A stretch of DNA of 64,000 nucleotides, from NCBI RefSeq assembly GCF_014837235.1, contig NZ_JACYFT010000001.1, positions 943,688 to 1,007,687 of the forward strand, in the 5' to 3' direction. The position numbers were made by a program, and so were the translations under genes. Below the pieces are notes generated by a model. That model was not told the origin of the DNA. It did no database searches and worked only from the letters and a program-made list of their open reading frames with translations. Positions 41,604-49,958 of this stretch are shown one piece after another (the stretch's first letter is position 1; every line of letters begins with the position of its first letter). The stretch comes from Limnohabitans radicicola. GTDB taxonomy: Bacteria; Pseudomonadota; Gammaproteobacteria; Burkholderiales; Burkholderiaceae_C.

Positions 41604-42356
41604 ATGAACCGCCCCCCCCTTCCGGACCGATCGCACCTGCGCATGTGGGGGGCTTTGCTGGTGCGCCGCATCCCGGGCGCAGGGGCTGCAGCCACCCCCA
41701 TCGAACAAACACCCCAGGGCCTGTTCCTGCTTTGGCTGGGCTGGATGGGCCTCCTGGTGTTCGGTGCCGTGCTCATGTGGCAGCACGGTATTTGGCACCG
41801 TTTGGTGCAGGCCGACCCCACGGGACTGACGTTGGCGATTGTGTTGCTGTTTGTGCTGTGCTCGCTCTGGGCCGGGCATCGCAGCTGGCTGCTCGGTCAG
41901 CAATGGCAGGCACTGCACAGCCGCACAGGTTGGGCCGCAGATTATCTGCAAGCCCGGCACCATCCCGACACCGACAACGCGGTTTTGCTTCAAGTGCTCA
42001 GCGACCGCGCGCATGGCCCACATGAAATGGCCTGGTGGTTCAATGGCATCCAGCTCAAGCTGGGTCTGCTGGGCAAGGTCATCGGTTTTTCGATCCTGGC
42101 GCTGGAGCTGGGCCGCATGGACGGGTTTGATCCACAGCAATCGGCGCAAATGCTCAAGAGCCTGACGGGGGGGCTTGGCATTGCCTTGCTCACCACCATC
42201 ACCGGGCTGTCGGGCAACATCCTGCTGGGCTTGCAGCTCATGCGCATCGACCGCTTTGCCGACACGCTGGTCGCTGAAATCCTGCAGCGCGGTGAAGCCG
42301 CTGCCTCCCGGACCCCGACAGAAAGCACGCATGGGCATTGGCCGCAGCACGCGTGA
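41604..42356 (+). CDS. MotA/TolQ/ExbB-like proton-channel protein
   Basis: A 250-residue inner-membrane protein. Two helices lie near the N-terminus (GLFLLWLGWMGLLVFGAVLMW, LTLAIVLLFVLCSLWAG), then a cytoplasmic stretch. A helical pair carries the ExbB/TolQ/MotA signature region MLKSLTGGLGIALLTTITGLSGNILLGLQL. ExbB-type proteins conduct protons and power a partner protein. The next gene, overlapping by 26 bp, encodes a single-helix membrane-anchored periplasmic protein in the place of ExbD/TolR/MotB. The start ATG was chosen by topology; earlier in-frame starts lie within the promoter. Confidence 0.68.
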   Translation: MNRPPLPDRSHLRMWGALLVRRIPGAGAAATPIEQTPQGLFLLWLGWMGLLVFGAVLMWQHGIWHRLVQADPTGLTLAIVLLFVLCSLWAGHRSWLLGQQWQALHSRTGWAADYLQARHHPDTDNAVLLQVLSDRAHGPHEMAWWFNGIQLKLGLLGKVIGFSILALELGRMDGFDPQQSAQMLKSLTGGLGIALLTTITGLSGNILLGLQLMRIDRFADTLVAEILQRGEAAASRTPTESTHGHWPQHA

Positions 42357-42942
42357 CACCGAGACCGATCCGTTCTACGACATGTTGTTCAACATGTTGA
42401 TCGCGTTCGTCTTTTGTTTCGTCATTGCCCTGATGTCCTTCAACCCACAGGCAAAGAAAGCGGGCGACGTGCCTGCCAAGGCCGAATTCATGATCACCGT
42501 GGCCTGGCCGGACGAAAACCCGAATGACATCGACACCTGGGTGCTGGAGCCCGGCGGCAAAGTGCTGTGGTTCCGCCAGCGTGATGTGGGGCTGCTGCAC
42601 CTGGACCGCGATGACCGGGGGGCCAAAAACAACAGCGTGGTCGTCAACGGCCAACAAGTCAGCAGCGGCACCCGCCAAGAGATCGTCACCCTCCGGGGCC
42701 TGGTGGCGGGCGAGTACGTGGTCAACGCCCACTACTACGAAAGCGTCGATCACCAGCCTGTCGATGTGACCGTCACGGTGGTCAAGATCAACCCGCAAGC
42801 CGAAATCGTCTTCACCGGCACCCAGCAGATCGGTGCCAAAGGCGAAGAACGCACCCTGGTGCGTTTTTCCATCACCGACACCGGGCAGGTGACCGAAGTC
42901 AGCACCCAGCCCAAACCCCTTGTCATGCGCTCAGGCCTCTGA
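42331..42942 (+). CDS. Membrane-anchored periplasmic protein, ExbD/MotB-position partner
   Basis: A 203-residue protein. A short N-terminal segment (GIGRSTRDTETDPFYDMLFN) leads into one helix, NMLIAFVFCFVIALM. The Asp just ahead of the helix recalls the channel Asp of ExbD/MotB proteins. The periplasmic part has a beta-sandwich look with FMITVAWPDENPNDIDTW, LEPGGKVLWF and LHLDRDDRG, similar to the DUF2135 type (D-x-D-x-W...DP-G...LDxD). I cannot name its function. The overlap with the ExbB-like gene implies a complex of the two products. Confidence 0.6.
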   Translation: MGIGRSTRDTETDPFYDMLFNMLIAFVFCFVIALMSFNPQAKKAGDVPAKAEFMITVAWPDENPNDIDTWVLEPGGKVLWFRQRDVGLLHLDRDDRGAKNNSVVVNGQQVSSGTRQEIVTLRGLVAGEYVVNAHYYESVDHQPVDVTVTVVKINPQAEIVFTGTQQIGAKGEERTLVRFSITDTGQVTEVSTQPKPLVMRSGL

Positions 42943-42962
42943 GCATTTCATTGAACCACCCC

Positions 42963-43487
42963 ATGATTGCCACCACCACCTCCGAACTACTCTGGCTCAG
43001 TCTGGCCTATGCGCTGCTGGGCTTCCTGCTCCTGATCCTGTGCCTGGCCACCCGCTGGGCGTGGTGGATCAAGGCCGGGCTCGTCGTGCTCGTCAGCGGG
43101 TTTTACCTGCTGCACGCCAGCGTGCTGCGCGGCATTGCCGGCTGGCCCGCCGACGACCAGCTACCGCCACGCTTTGTGTTGCTGTCGGCGGTGTTCGATG
43201 AGCCCAGTCCGGCAAGGCACCATGCGGGCGCGATTTACATCTGGGTCAACGAGATCAAGGACCACGAGGCCCTGGACCTGCCCCGCGTCTACCGCCTGCC
43301 CTACGCCAAGGACCTGCACAGCCTGCTGGGCGATGGCATCAAAAAGGCGCGCGACGGCAACACCCAGATCGGAACCACCGAACCCCGGCGTGGCCAGGGC
43401 GGTTTGCCCTGGTTACGACCAGGCAGTGACGACAAAGTGCAGATCAAGCTCAGCGACCTGCCGCGTGCGCAGCTGCCCGAAAAATGA
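42963..43487 (+). CDS. Unrecognised protein with two membrane helices
   Basis: I do not recognise this 174-residue protein. Two hydrophobic helices (residues 8-32 and about 37-58) are followed by a soluble domain with FVLLSAVFDEPSPARHHAGAIYIWVNE and YRLPYAKDLHSLLGDGIKKA. The ATG at 42963 was preferred to an in-frame TTG four codons upstream. It is the third gene of the cassette, 20 bp behind the ExbD-position gene, and overlaps the next gene by ATGA. It is probably an inner-membrane component of the same complex. Confidence 0.6.
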   Translation: MIATTTSELLWLSLAYALLGFLLLILCLATRWAWWIKAGLVVLVSGFYLLHASVLRGIAGWPADDQLPPRFVLLSAVFDEPSPARHHAGAIYIWVNEIKDHEALDLPRVYRLPYAKDLHSLLGDGIKKARDGNTQIGTTEPRRGQGGLPWLRPGSDDKVQIKLSDLPRAQLPEK

Positions 43488-44197
43488 TGGCCATGAAGCA
43501 CCTCAAGTTCTCCGTGATCGCCGGGGCTGCGCTGCTCGCCCTGGCATGGGTCAGCACGTCCAGAAACATGGGCACTGACTGGTTCCCGCTGCGCTCAGGC
43601 GAAGTCACCACCTACGATGTGCGCTACAACGAAGAAGCCGTCAGGGACAAGGAAACCTGGACCTTGCGCACCCGTGGCCCGGTCAGCTGGCAAGGACATG
43701 AGTACATGCAAAGGCACCATTCGCAAGGTGTGGCCTTTTTTCTGGAGGTCAGCGACAAAGGGGTGCGCCGCGTGGCCCACCAGACGGACCTGGACCGCGA
43801 GCCACTGGCCGATGAAGTGCCGCAGTGGGTGCTGAAGGCGCCTTACACCCTGGGCACCGAATGGACCACCACCACAGTGCCTTACCTGCTGATGCGCAAG
43901 AACGAGCATCCCCGCGAACTCAAGCACAGCCACAAAGCTCAGATGTCCTGGCGCATCGATTCGGTCAACGACTCCGTCAAGCTGCGCTCAGGCGAAGTGC
44001 TCTCGCCTTGCCTGCATGTGGTGGGTCAAGCCTTCCTCAACCTGTACACCGACCCGGTCAACGGCTTTTCGGATGTGCCCCTGACCAGCCATGAGTGGTA
44101 CTGCCAGGGCGTAGGTCTGGTCAAATTCACCCGAACAGAAAAAGTCCCCCCCGGCTTCATGACCGGTGGCGAACTGGTCGCCGAGCAGGTGCGCTGA
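43484..44197 (+). CDS. Unrecognised exported protein of the ExbB-like cassette
   Basis: A 237-residue protein with an N-terminal membrane anchor or signal peptide (MKHLKFSVIAGAALLALAWV) and a beta-rich body: WFPLRSGEVTTYDVRYNEE, LGTEWTTTTVPYLL and WYCQGVGLVKFTRTE. The last motif recalls DUF3108-like and related periplasmic proteins (FPL..G..W.Y / W(Y)..GVGLVK). It starts within the stop of the preceding gene (ATGATGG); the fourth codon is another possible start. It ends the cassette, converging on a TonB receptor gene. Confidence 0.58.
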   Translation: MMAMKHLKFSVIAGAALLALAWVSTSRNMGTDWFPLRSGEVTTYDVRYNEEAVRDKETWTLRTRGPVSWQGHEYMQRHHSQGVAFFLEVSDKGVRRVAHQTDLDREPLADEVPQWVLKAPYTLGTEWTTTTVPYLLMRKNEHPRELKHSHKAQMSWRIDSVNDSVKLRSGEVLSPCLHVVGQAFLNLYTDPVNGFSDVPLTSHEWYCQGVGLVKFTRTEKVPPGFMTGGELVAEQVR

Positions 44198-44205
44198 GAG
44201 CGCAC
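44189..44205. terminator. Hairpin at the convergent end of cassette and receptor genes
   Basis: GTGCGCT / AGCGCAC, a 7-bp stem with a 3-nt loop, spans the stop codon of the last cassette gene and the 17-bp gap to the convergent receptor gene. It is GC-rich but lacks a U-tract, so it may act only weakly. Confidence 0.35.
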
Positions 44206-44214
44206 GCAGCACCA

Positions 44215-46701
44215 TCACCTGAACTGGTAGCGCAGGCCGACCCAAACACTGCGCGGTGCACCGGGTGCGTAAAACGTTCCGTGGCGCAAAGGGTAACTGC
44301 CATCGGGGTTGGCCGCGAATGGCCGGGCCACCAGGGCGTTGCCATTGAAGGCGTTGGGAGCCAGCACCGCGGCCGTGGTGTAGCGCGTATCCAAGAGGTT
44401 GTTGATGCGGCCCGTCAGGGTCCAGCCAGGTTGCAGGACGTATTGGCCACTCAGATTGAACACCGCATAACCGGGGTTGTCGCCTGCACCGGAGTAATAC
44501 CGACCGTCTGCCGCATGGCCATTGTTCTCATTGCCTCTGGCGATGCTGCGGCCCACGGACTGCATGTCCAGCCCCCAACGCCACTGCGCATTGGGCTTCC
44601 AGGTCACTTGCAGTTTGAACATCTGGCTGGGTGTCAGCGGAATGCGGTCACCTGGCTTGACCGCAATGTTGCCCTCCAGCCCCGGACCTGCGCTGTTGCT
44701 GCTGTTACTGTTGCCCGCCACGGTTTCTTCGCTTTGGTAAGTCGCTTGCAACCAGTTGTAGTGAACACCATAGCTCCATTCGGGACTGAGCGCGCCAGAC
44801 AGACTGAGCTCCAGACCCTGACGGCGGGTTTGTCCGAAATTGCGAAAGTAACCATACCCGGTTTGCTGGCTGGCCACGAACAAAATATCCTGGTCGTTGA
44901 CCGCACGGAAAACGCCGACCGACCAGGCGTGTTGGTCAGCCAGACGGCCGCGCAGGCCCAACTCCACCGTGCGGGTCACCACTTGTTGCAGTGGTGGATC
45001 ACTGGCCATCGCATTGGGGAGTTTGCAAGGCTGCTCGGGGTTGGCACAGCCCAGTTCGGTGGTGGTAGGCGCACGGCTGCCTTCGTTGTAGCCCAGCCAA
45101 CCTTGCAGCTGGGCAGAGGGGGCCCAGGTCAAGCCCACAGCCGGATTCAGCCGTGCATAGCGGTGCTCACCGCTCAATGACGCATCGGTGCCTTCGTGGC
45201 GTGTCAGCAGATCAAGGTTGCTGACGCGGGTTTGGTTGTAGCGGCCCGAAGTGGTCAGGTTCCACCCCCCCGCCCAAGACCAGGTGTTGCTGGCAAACAC
45301 GCTCTGGGTACGGGTGCGCCCTTGCAAATCCACTGCCGTGTCCCAGGGCTCACCATCTACATTGCCGCCCGTGACACCATCTCCGAAAGCATTCACGCCC
45401 GTGACACTGCGGTCCGGGTTCACATAGCCCAGCTGGCTGCTTTGCGTGAAGCGCACACGGGAAGTGTCCAATGCGGCCCCCATCACGGTTTGGGTGCGGG
45501 CATCACCCATTTTGGATTCCCAACTCGACTGCAACACAAACCCTTGGTTGCTTTGGGTGGTCTGCCCTGAAGTGAGCAAGCCTGTGCATTTCTCGGCGGG
45601 CTCTTTGCTGCTGCTGTCATAGGGCAGCAGGGCATTGGCCAGGCAACGCCAGTATGGGAATGGGGTATTGCTGGCGTTGGCACCGCTGTTGGGGTAGCCA
45701 CTGTAGCCATTTTGAGCCAACACCGAACGCTCGCCCGCGCTGGGCTGGTACACGCTTTGATCGAGTGAACCCTCATTGACATCGCCATTGAGCGTACTGC
45801 CCTTTTGCCTGCGCATGTAAATCTGTGCGCTCACATTCCAGCCCTCGCGCACTTCATGGCTGCCCGTCCAGTTGAGCATCAAAGCGTGCTGACGCGTGAT
45901 GTCGGGGGTGGTGTAAACGCTCTTCCAATCGCTGGCCAATTGGCTGCCTTCTTGCAAGCCGTTGCCGTGCAAATCGTTGTCGGCCCAGCTCAGGCTCAAG
46001 TGGCTGCGGGTGCGGCCGTCGCGCCAGCCCAGCTTGCCAAAGAACTGCCGCACATCGCTGGGGGACTGGGCGCGCCAGCCACCGTCGTGAAACAGGTTGG
46101 CCATGGCGTAACCATCCAGACCCTGGTCGTTCACAAAGCCGTGTTCCAGCAAGAGGTTTCGGCGCCCATGGCTGCCCGCCTGGATTTGCAATTGTGTGCC
46201 AGGCTGGCTGCGTCCGTCTTTGGTTTCGAGCGCCAAAGCACCGCCCAAGGTGTTCAAGCCAAACAGCGGATTGGAGCCGGGCATCAAGGTGACCGACTTG
46301 AGCGCGGCGCGGGGGATCAAGTCCCAGCTGAGCACATCGCCAAAGGGCTGGTTCATGCGCACACCATCGAGGTAGACCGACAAACCTTGTGGCGTGCCCA
46401 GCAAGGGCGATGCCGTGAAGCCCCGGTACTGCACATCGGCCTGAAAAGGATTGCCCTGCAGCTCCTGCACTATGACGCCACCCAAATGGCGATTCATCCA
46501 TTCGGCCAAGTCCTGGCTGTGGGCATCATTGACCAGGCCGCGCTGCACGGGTGCTGCGATCTGGCTGGCGTTCAGGTCCAATCCCGGCAAAGGCGTCGGG
46601 GCCACGATGGTGACGGTGTCCGAGGCGTTGGCGGCGATTGCGGGCTGGAAAGCCAACCCCATGGCCAGGGTCAACAGGGAAAGCTGCGGGATCGTCTTCA
46701 T
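44215..46701 (-). CDS. TonB-dependent receptor beside the lanthanide-type alcohol dehydrogenase genes
   Basis: An 828-residue receptor with a signal peptide (to about residue 24). The plug has LAEWMNRHLGGVIVQELQGNPFQADVQYRGFTASPLLG and LSVYLDGVRMNQPFGDVLSWDLIP, and the barrel ends in SVWVGLRYQFR. It is unlike the PqqU-like receptor. Its place next to a two-component system and the DxD-type PQQ dehydrogenase, and a general resemblance to LutH-type receptors of methylotrophs, suggest uptake of lanthanide-chelator complexes. This substrate is an inference. A 19-bp palindrome lies 110 bp upstream of its start. Confidence 0.72.
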   Translation of the reverse strand: MKTIPQLSLLTLAMGLAFQPAIAANASDTVTIVAPTPLPGLDLNASQIAAPVQRGLVNDAHSQDLAEWMNRHLGGVIVQELQGNPFQADVQYRGFTASPLLGTPQGLSVYLDGVRMNQPFGDVLSWDLIPRAALKSVTLMPGSNPLFGLNTLGGALALETKDGRSQPGTQLQIQAGSHGRRNLLLEHGFVNDQGLDGYAMANLFHDGGWRAQSPSDVRQFFGKLGWRDGRTRSHLSLSWADNDLHGNGLQEGSQLASDWKSVYTTPDITRQHALMLNWTGSHEVREGWNVSAQIYMRRQKGSTLNGDVNEGSLDQSVYQPSAGERSVLAQNGYSGYPNSGANASNTPFPYWRCLANALLPYDSSSKEPAEKCTGLLTSGQTTQSNQGFVLQSSWESKMGDARTQTVMGAALDTSRVRFTQSSQLGYVNPDRSVTGVNAFGDGVTGGNVDGEPWDTAVDLQGRTRTQSVFASNTWSWAGGWNLTTSGRYNQTRVSNLDLLTRHEGTDASLSGEHRYARLNPAVGLTWAPSAQLQGWLGYNEGSRAPTTTELGCANPEQPCKLPNAMASDPPLQQVVTRTVELGLRGRLADQHAWSVGVFRAVNDQDILFVASQQTGYGYFRNFGQTRRQGLELSLSGALSPEWSYGVHYNWLQATYQSEETVAGNSNSSNSAGPGLEGNIAVKPGDRIPLTPSQMFKLQVTWKPNAQWRWGLDMQSVGRSIARGNENNGHAADGRYYSGAGDNPGYAVFNLSGQYVLQPGWTLTGRINNLLDTRYTTAAVLAPNAFNGNALVARPFAANPDGSYPLRHGTFYAPGAPRSVWVGLRYQFR

Positions 46702-46810
46702 GTCGCTTGTCTCAAATGCTTATGGTCATGTCTCTTGGACTCTGGCCCCTTGAAGTGAATTGAGCATAGCGATGAGATCGCATGAAAACACGGGAGATGC
46801 ACCCTGCGGA

Positions 46811-46829
46811 CTCGGGAAATTTTCCCGAG
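46811..46829. promoter_or_regulatory. 19-bp palindrome upstream of the TonB receptor gene
   Basis: CTCGGGAAATTTTCCCGAG is a perfect inverted repeat with 9-bp arms around one central base. It lies in the 139-bp gap between the response regulator gene (ending 11 bp away) and the receptor start (110 bp away). It could be an operator for the receptor gene, perhaps bound by the adjacent regulator. It could also be a terminator stem for the regulator gene, though no U-tract follows. Confidence 0.5.
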
Positions 46830-46840
46830 CAATGTGCAAG

Positions 46841-47494
46841 TCAATCGTTTGCCATAACCGAAGGCCACTGCACCAGCCCATGACGCGCCGCCAACAGCAG
46901 CAATTCCATTTCAGAATGGACCTCCAGCTTGCGCCGGATGTTGGACAAATGGTTGAGCACGGTCTTGGCACTCAGGTGCAATTGATCCCCCATCGGTTCC
47001 ACCTGCACACCGCCAGCAAACAAGCGAAGGATGTCGAACTCTCGCGGTGTCAGGCAGTCCAAGGGGTTGTCGCCCTGCACGGCCTGGCAAGCCATGTCGT
47101 GCGCCACATCGGGCGAAAACACGCGCTGGCCTTGTGCCACTTTGCGGATGGCGGCGATCATCTCCAATGGCTCTGAATTTTTGGTGATGTAGCCCAAGGC
47201 CCCATTGCGTAAGGCCTGTGTGACATAACCCACCGCCTGGTGCATGCTGAAGACCAGAACCTTCAATTGCGGCTGGCGCTCTAACAGGCGCTTGATGGCT
47301 TCGAGGCCACTGCCTTCGCGCAAGGACAAGTCCATCACCACCACCTCGATGGCCGTGTCGCGCAAGGCAGCACAAGCTTCGTCGCCACTGGCCACATCAG
47401 CCACCACCTGCAAATCGTCTTCGGCATCGATCAAGCGCCGATACCCGGCGCGCACCACAGCGTGATCGTCCACCAGCATGACACGGATGCTCAT
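46841..47494 (-). CDS. NarL/LuxR-type response regulator (ExaE/PedR-like position)
   Basis: A 217-residue response regulator with receiver acidic residues D9-D10, phospho-acceptor D55 (VVMDLSLREGSG) and Lys in YITKNSEP. A LuxR-type HTH (LTPREFDILRLFAGG...SAKTVLNHLSNIRRKL) occupies the last 65 residues. The ATG overlaps the kinase stop (ATGA). In Pseudomonas such pairs (ExaDE, PedS2R2) control PQQ alcohol dehydrogenase genes, including the lanthanide switch. The same duty is likely here, given the dehydrogenase operon just upstream. Confidence 0.85.
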   Translation of the reverse strand: MSIRVMLVDDHAVVRAGYRRLIDAEDDLQVVADVASGDEACAALRDTAIEVVVMDLSLREGSGLEAIKRLLERQPQLKVLVFSMHQAVGYVTQALRNGALGYITKNSEPLEMIAAIRKVAQGQRVFSPDVAHDMACQAVQGDNPLDCLTPREFDILRLFAGGVQVEPMGDQLHLSAKTVLNHLSNIRRKLEVHSEMELLLLAARHGLVQWPSVMAND

Positions 47495-48768
47495 GCCAGC
47501 GCCTCTGCGTGAATGGGCAATGTGGCCTTCAACACCACACCACCACCTGCGCGGTCAAGAATGTCCAGCTCACCACCGACCATGGCCAAGCGTGCTTTCA
47601 GGCCCAGCAAGCCGTTGCCCGGGCTTTGCTGCAAAGCCTGCGCGCTTCCGCGCCCGTTGTCGGACACGGTCAGCACCATCTGAGCATCCCTGCTGTGGCA
47701 GGCCACTTCGATGTGGTCTGCACCACTGTGGCGAACGCAGTTGGTCAGGGCTTCTTGTAAGCAGCGGTAAAGTGCCAATCCGGCATCGGGACTGAGTGGG
47801 GGCAGGTCTCCAATCTGCCAGGCGATACGCCGGTCAGGTAAGCGTGTTTGCCAACCGGCCACCAACTCTTGCAGGGCTTCGCGCACGCCGCTGTCTTCGA
47901 GCCCATAAGGGCGCAAGCTGCTGAGCATCTGCCGCACGTGCCCTGCAATGCGCCGAGATTCACTGCCGATCTCGCGAGCGCATTCGGTCAAGGTGTGCGC
48001 AGGTGCTTTCTCTGCATGGTGTTCGATGTAAGCTGCCGTGGCGGTGATCGCGGTCAAGGATTGACCGAATTCATCGTGCAACTCGGCAGCCAGTTCCCGC
48101 CGCTCCTTGTCTTGCACCTCCATCAACTGCCGGGTCAGCCGTCGCTGGCTTTCACGGCCACGGGACAAGCTGTGCGCCAAACGATCCACCACGCTGGCGA
48201 TGTGGGCGTATTCCCGCAGGGCCAAGGGGGGCAATCGGGCTTGGTCTTCACCCGCAGCCAGTCGGCTCAATCCTGTGTTCAATTCTTTCACCGGTGCCAG
48301 TGCACGGTCCACGGCCAACCAAGTCATGCTCAAACACACCACGCAAAACAAGCCCAACATCATCAGCACCTGCAAGGAGTCGCTGAGCTTTTCGCGGAAC
48401 TCGCTTTCCGGGTCGGGCCGGATCCAGAGCATCTGATCGCCGATGCGGATGCGGTGGGCCCTGGCCTCTTCGGCATTCAAGCCCAGCCAAGACAACCTGC
48501 CGGATGCGGGGGATGGCTGAGCCGCCCCGGCATCGGATTCAAGCTGAACTTTGACATGCCGGAATTGCCCCGGTGCCAGTGCAGCCGCCAAAAGCGCCTG
48601 GCTGTCGCGGTCAGATGGCGAGGCCATCAGCGCCACCAGACGAGAGGTGGCTTTTTGTTCTGCCAATGCGTCTTCACGCAAGTCCTTCACCCACACCGCA
48701 CCAAACACCAGCAGCAAGACAGCAAAGGCCAGCGCCAGGCGAGTGACAAGTGTTCGGCGAAGGTCCAT
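47491..48768 (-). CDS. Sensor histidine kinase of the HisKA_3 type
   Basis: A 425-residue membrane kinase. Helix 1 (about 6-26), a periplasmic sensor segment of about 105 residues, helix 2 (about 132-150), then a HAMP-like linker. The H box of NarX/DegS-type kinases is AELHDEFGQ, with H231 as phospho-acceptor. An ATPase domain with SDNGRGS and GNGLLGLKARL follows. Neither candidate start (48768, MDLRRTLV; or 48783, MPFVVMD) has a clear ribosome-binding site; the first was chosen because Arg-rich residues directly precede the helix. The periplasmic part may sense a metal or substrate. Confidence 0.83.
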   Translation of the reverse strand: MDLRRTLVTRLALAFAVLLLVFGAVWVKDLREDALAEQKATSRLVALMASPSDRDSQALLAAALAPGQFRHVKVQLESDAGAAQPSPASGRLSWLGLNAEEARAHRIRIGDQMLWIRPDPESEFREKLSDSLQVLMMLGLFCVVCLSMTWLAVDRALAPVKELNTGLSRLAAGEDQARLPPLALREYAHIASVVDRLAHSLSRGRESQRRLTRQLMEVQDKERRELAAELHDEFGQSLTAITATAAYIEHHAEKAPAHTLTECAREIGSESRRIAGHVRQMLSSLRPYGLEDSGVREALQELVAGWQTRLPDRRIAWQIGDLPPLSPDAGLALYRCLQEALTNCVRHSGADHIEVACHSRDAQMVLTVSDNGRGSAQALQQSPGNGLLGLKARLAMVGGELDILDRAGGGVVLKATLPIHAEALA

Positions 48769-48856
48769 GACAACAAAGGGCATTGGCCCAGGAGAGCAAT
48801 GGCTCAGATTGTGACGTGCGCTGGCGCTTTGTGGATCCTGATAAACGTGAGGGACA

Positions 48857-49177
48857 TCAAGGCTTGGTCGCCAACACATGGCGTGCCAGCGTCTTCAAAT
48901 CATCCGGACTGATGCTCGCATGGGGTGGCATGGGCATGCGACCCCACTTGCCCTTGGAGCCGTTCTGGATGGATTGCACCAGGGTGGCCACGGCATCTTT
49001 GTCGCCACGGTATTTGTCGGCCACGCTCAAAAACGCAGGCCCCACCACTTTCTCGGCTTTGGCATGGCACGACAAGCAGCCGCTGTCCTTGAGCAAGGTT
49101 TCACCATCGGCCGCATGGGCCAGACCCATCATGCCCAAAGCCATCAGCACGGCGGCCAAAGTGCGAAGTGTTTTCAT
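48857..49177 (-). CDS. Small class I cytochrome c
   Basis: A 106-residue exported cytochrome c of the c551/c552 kind. Signal peptide to about residue 22, heme site C34-LSC-H38, and likely Met ligand in GRMPMPPHA near residue 80. It is the third gene of the minus-strand run dehydrogenase - outer-membrane protein - cytochrome, 21 bp behind the second. It probably takes electrons from the PQQ dehydrogenase, perhaps in parallel with the PedF-like c550. Confidence 0.85.
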   Translation of the reverse strand: MKTLRTLAAVLMALGMMGLAHAADGETLLKDSGCLSCHAKAEKVVGPAFLSVADKYRGDKDAVATLVQSIQNGSKGKWGRMPMPPHASISPDDLKTLARHVLATKP

Positions 49178-49198
49178 ATTCAGCTCTCTTTCCAGTTT

Positions 49199-49948
49199 TC
49201 AAAAATTCAAATCGAACCAACTCAAGTTGATGGCCACGAAATCACCACGGTGCTCGTTGCCGTTTTGTCGGCCCCAGCCCGTGTCCAGCGCCAGCTTGTG
49301 GTGCTGCAACCAATGACGCACACCCAAATGAAGCAGTCGATCACGCCCATCCGATGTGCGCGTGCCTTCGACATACGCCCAGCGCTGCGGCGTCCACACC
49401 CAATGTGCGGCCAAAGTGCTGACTTGGGCACGCTGTGTCCCCACACCCGAAGTGCGCTGCCACTGCCAGCCTGCATTCGCATGCAACCACAAACGCTCCT
49501 GAGCCAGCGGCAGGGACACCACCGCCAAAGCTTGCTGTCGAGCGCCATGTCCATCCAAACTGGGCTCCACGCCCAACTTGGTCGCCAAGCCCCACCCCAG
49601 GTCTTGGGGTGACACCCACAGGCTGCGCAAACGCAAGCCCTGTTCAGGCTCTGGCGCATCCGGACGAGTAGCTTTGCCCAACTCGATTTCCAACCTTTGC
49701 GTGGAGGACAAGTCCCGCTCCATCTGCACACTCAGCGCCTGACCTCGTCGATTGACCACCAGTGTGCTGCTGAGCTCCCAAGCTTCGTCGTCGTCCGCTG
49801 CCATGGCGTGGGTCGTGCGTAAAAAAGGGCGGTCATCTGCGCGTGCGCACATGACCACCCCTGCTCCGATCAAGGCCAAGGCCGTCAAGCCCAAGGCTCG
49901 GAAACGATGCCCCTTCGGTGCCGCCAACGCGGCTTGGCTCAGGGGCAT
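49199..49948 (-). CDS. Unrecognised putative outer-membrane beta-barrel protein
   Basis: I do not recognise this 249-residue protein. It has a long signal region (hydrophobic residues about 18-36, ending CARADD) and alternating amphipathic strands through the rest (LSSTQRLEIELGKAT, LWLHANAGWQWQR, WAYVEGTRTSDGRDRLLHLGVRHW). It ends in an aromatic residue (LNF), as outer-membrane barrels do. It lies between the dehydrogenase gene (10 bp) and the cytochrome gene (21 bp). A pore for alcohol or cofactor entry is conceivable but unproven. Confidence 0.6.
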   Translation of the reverse strand: MPLSQAALAAPKGHRFRALGLTALALIGAGVVMCARADDRPFLRTTHAMAADDDEAWELSSTLVVNRRGQALSVQMERDLSSTQRLEIELGKATRPDAPEPEQGLRLRSLWVSPQDLGWGLATKLGVEPSLDGHGARQQALAVVSLPLAQERLWLHANAGWQWQRTSGVGTQRAQVSTLAAHWVWTPQRWAYVEGTRTSDGRDRLLHLGVRHWLQHHKLALDTGWGRQNGNEHRGDFVAINLSWFDLNF

Positions 49949-49958
49949 GTTGCCGATA

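Noticed and set aside
42598-42640. An EF-hand-like, lanmodulin-type metal loop (LDRDDRG) in the ExbD-position protein
   Set aside because: The spacing of acidic residues does not fit an EF-hand loop: there is no hydrophobic residue at position 8 and no Glu at 12. The segment fits a DUF2135-like strand turn better.
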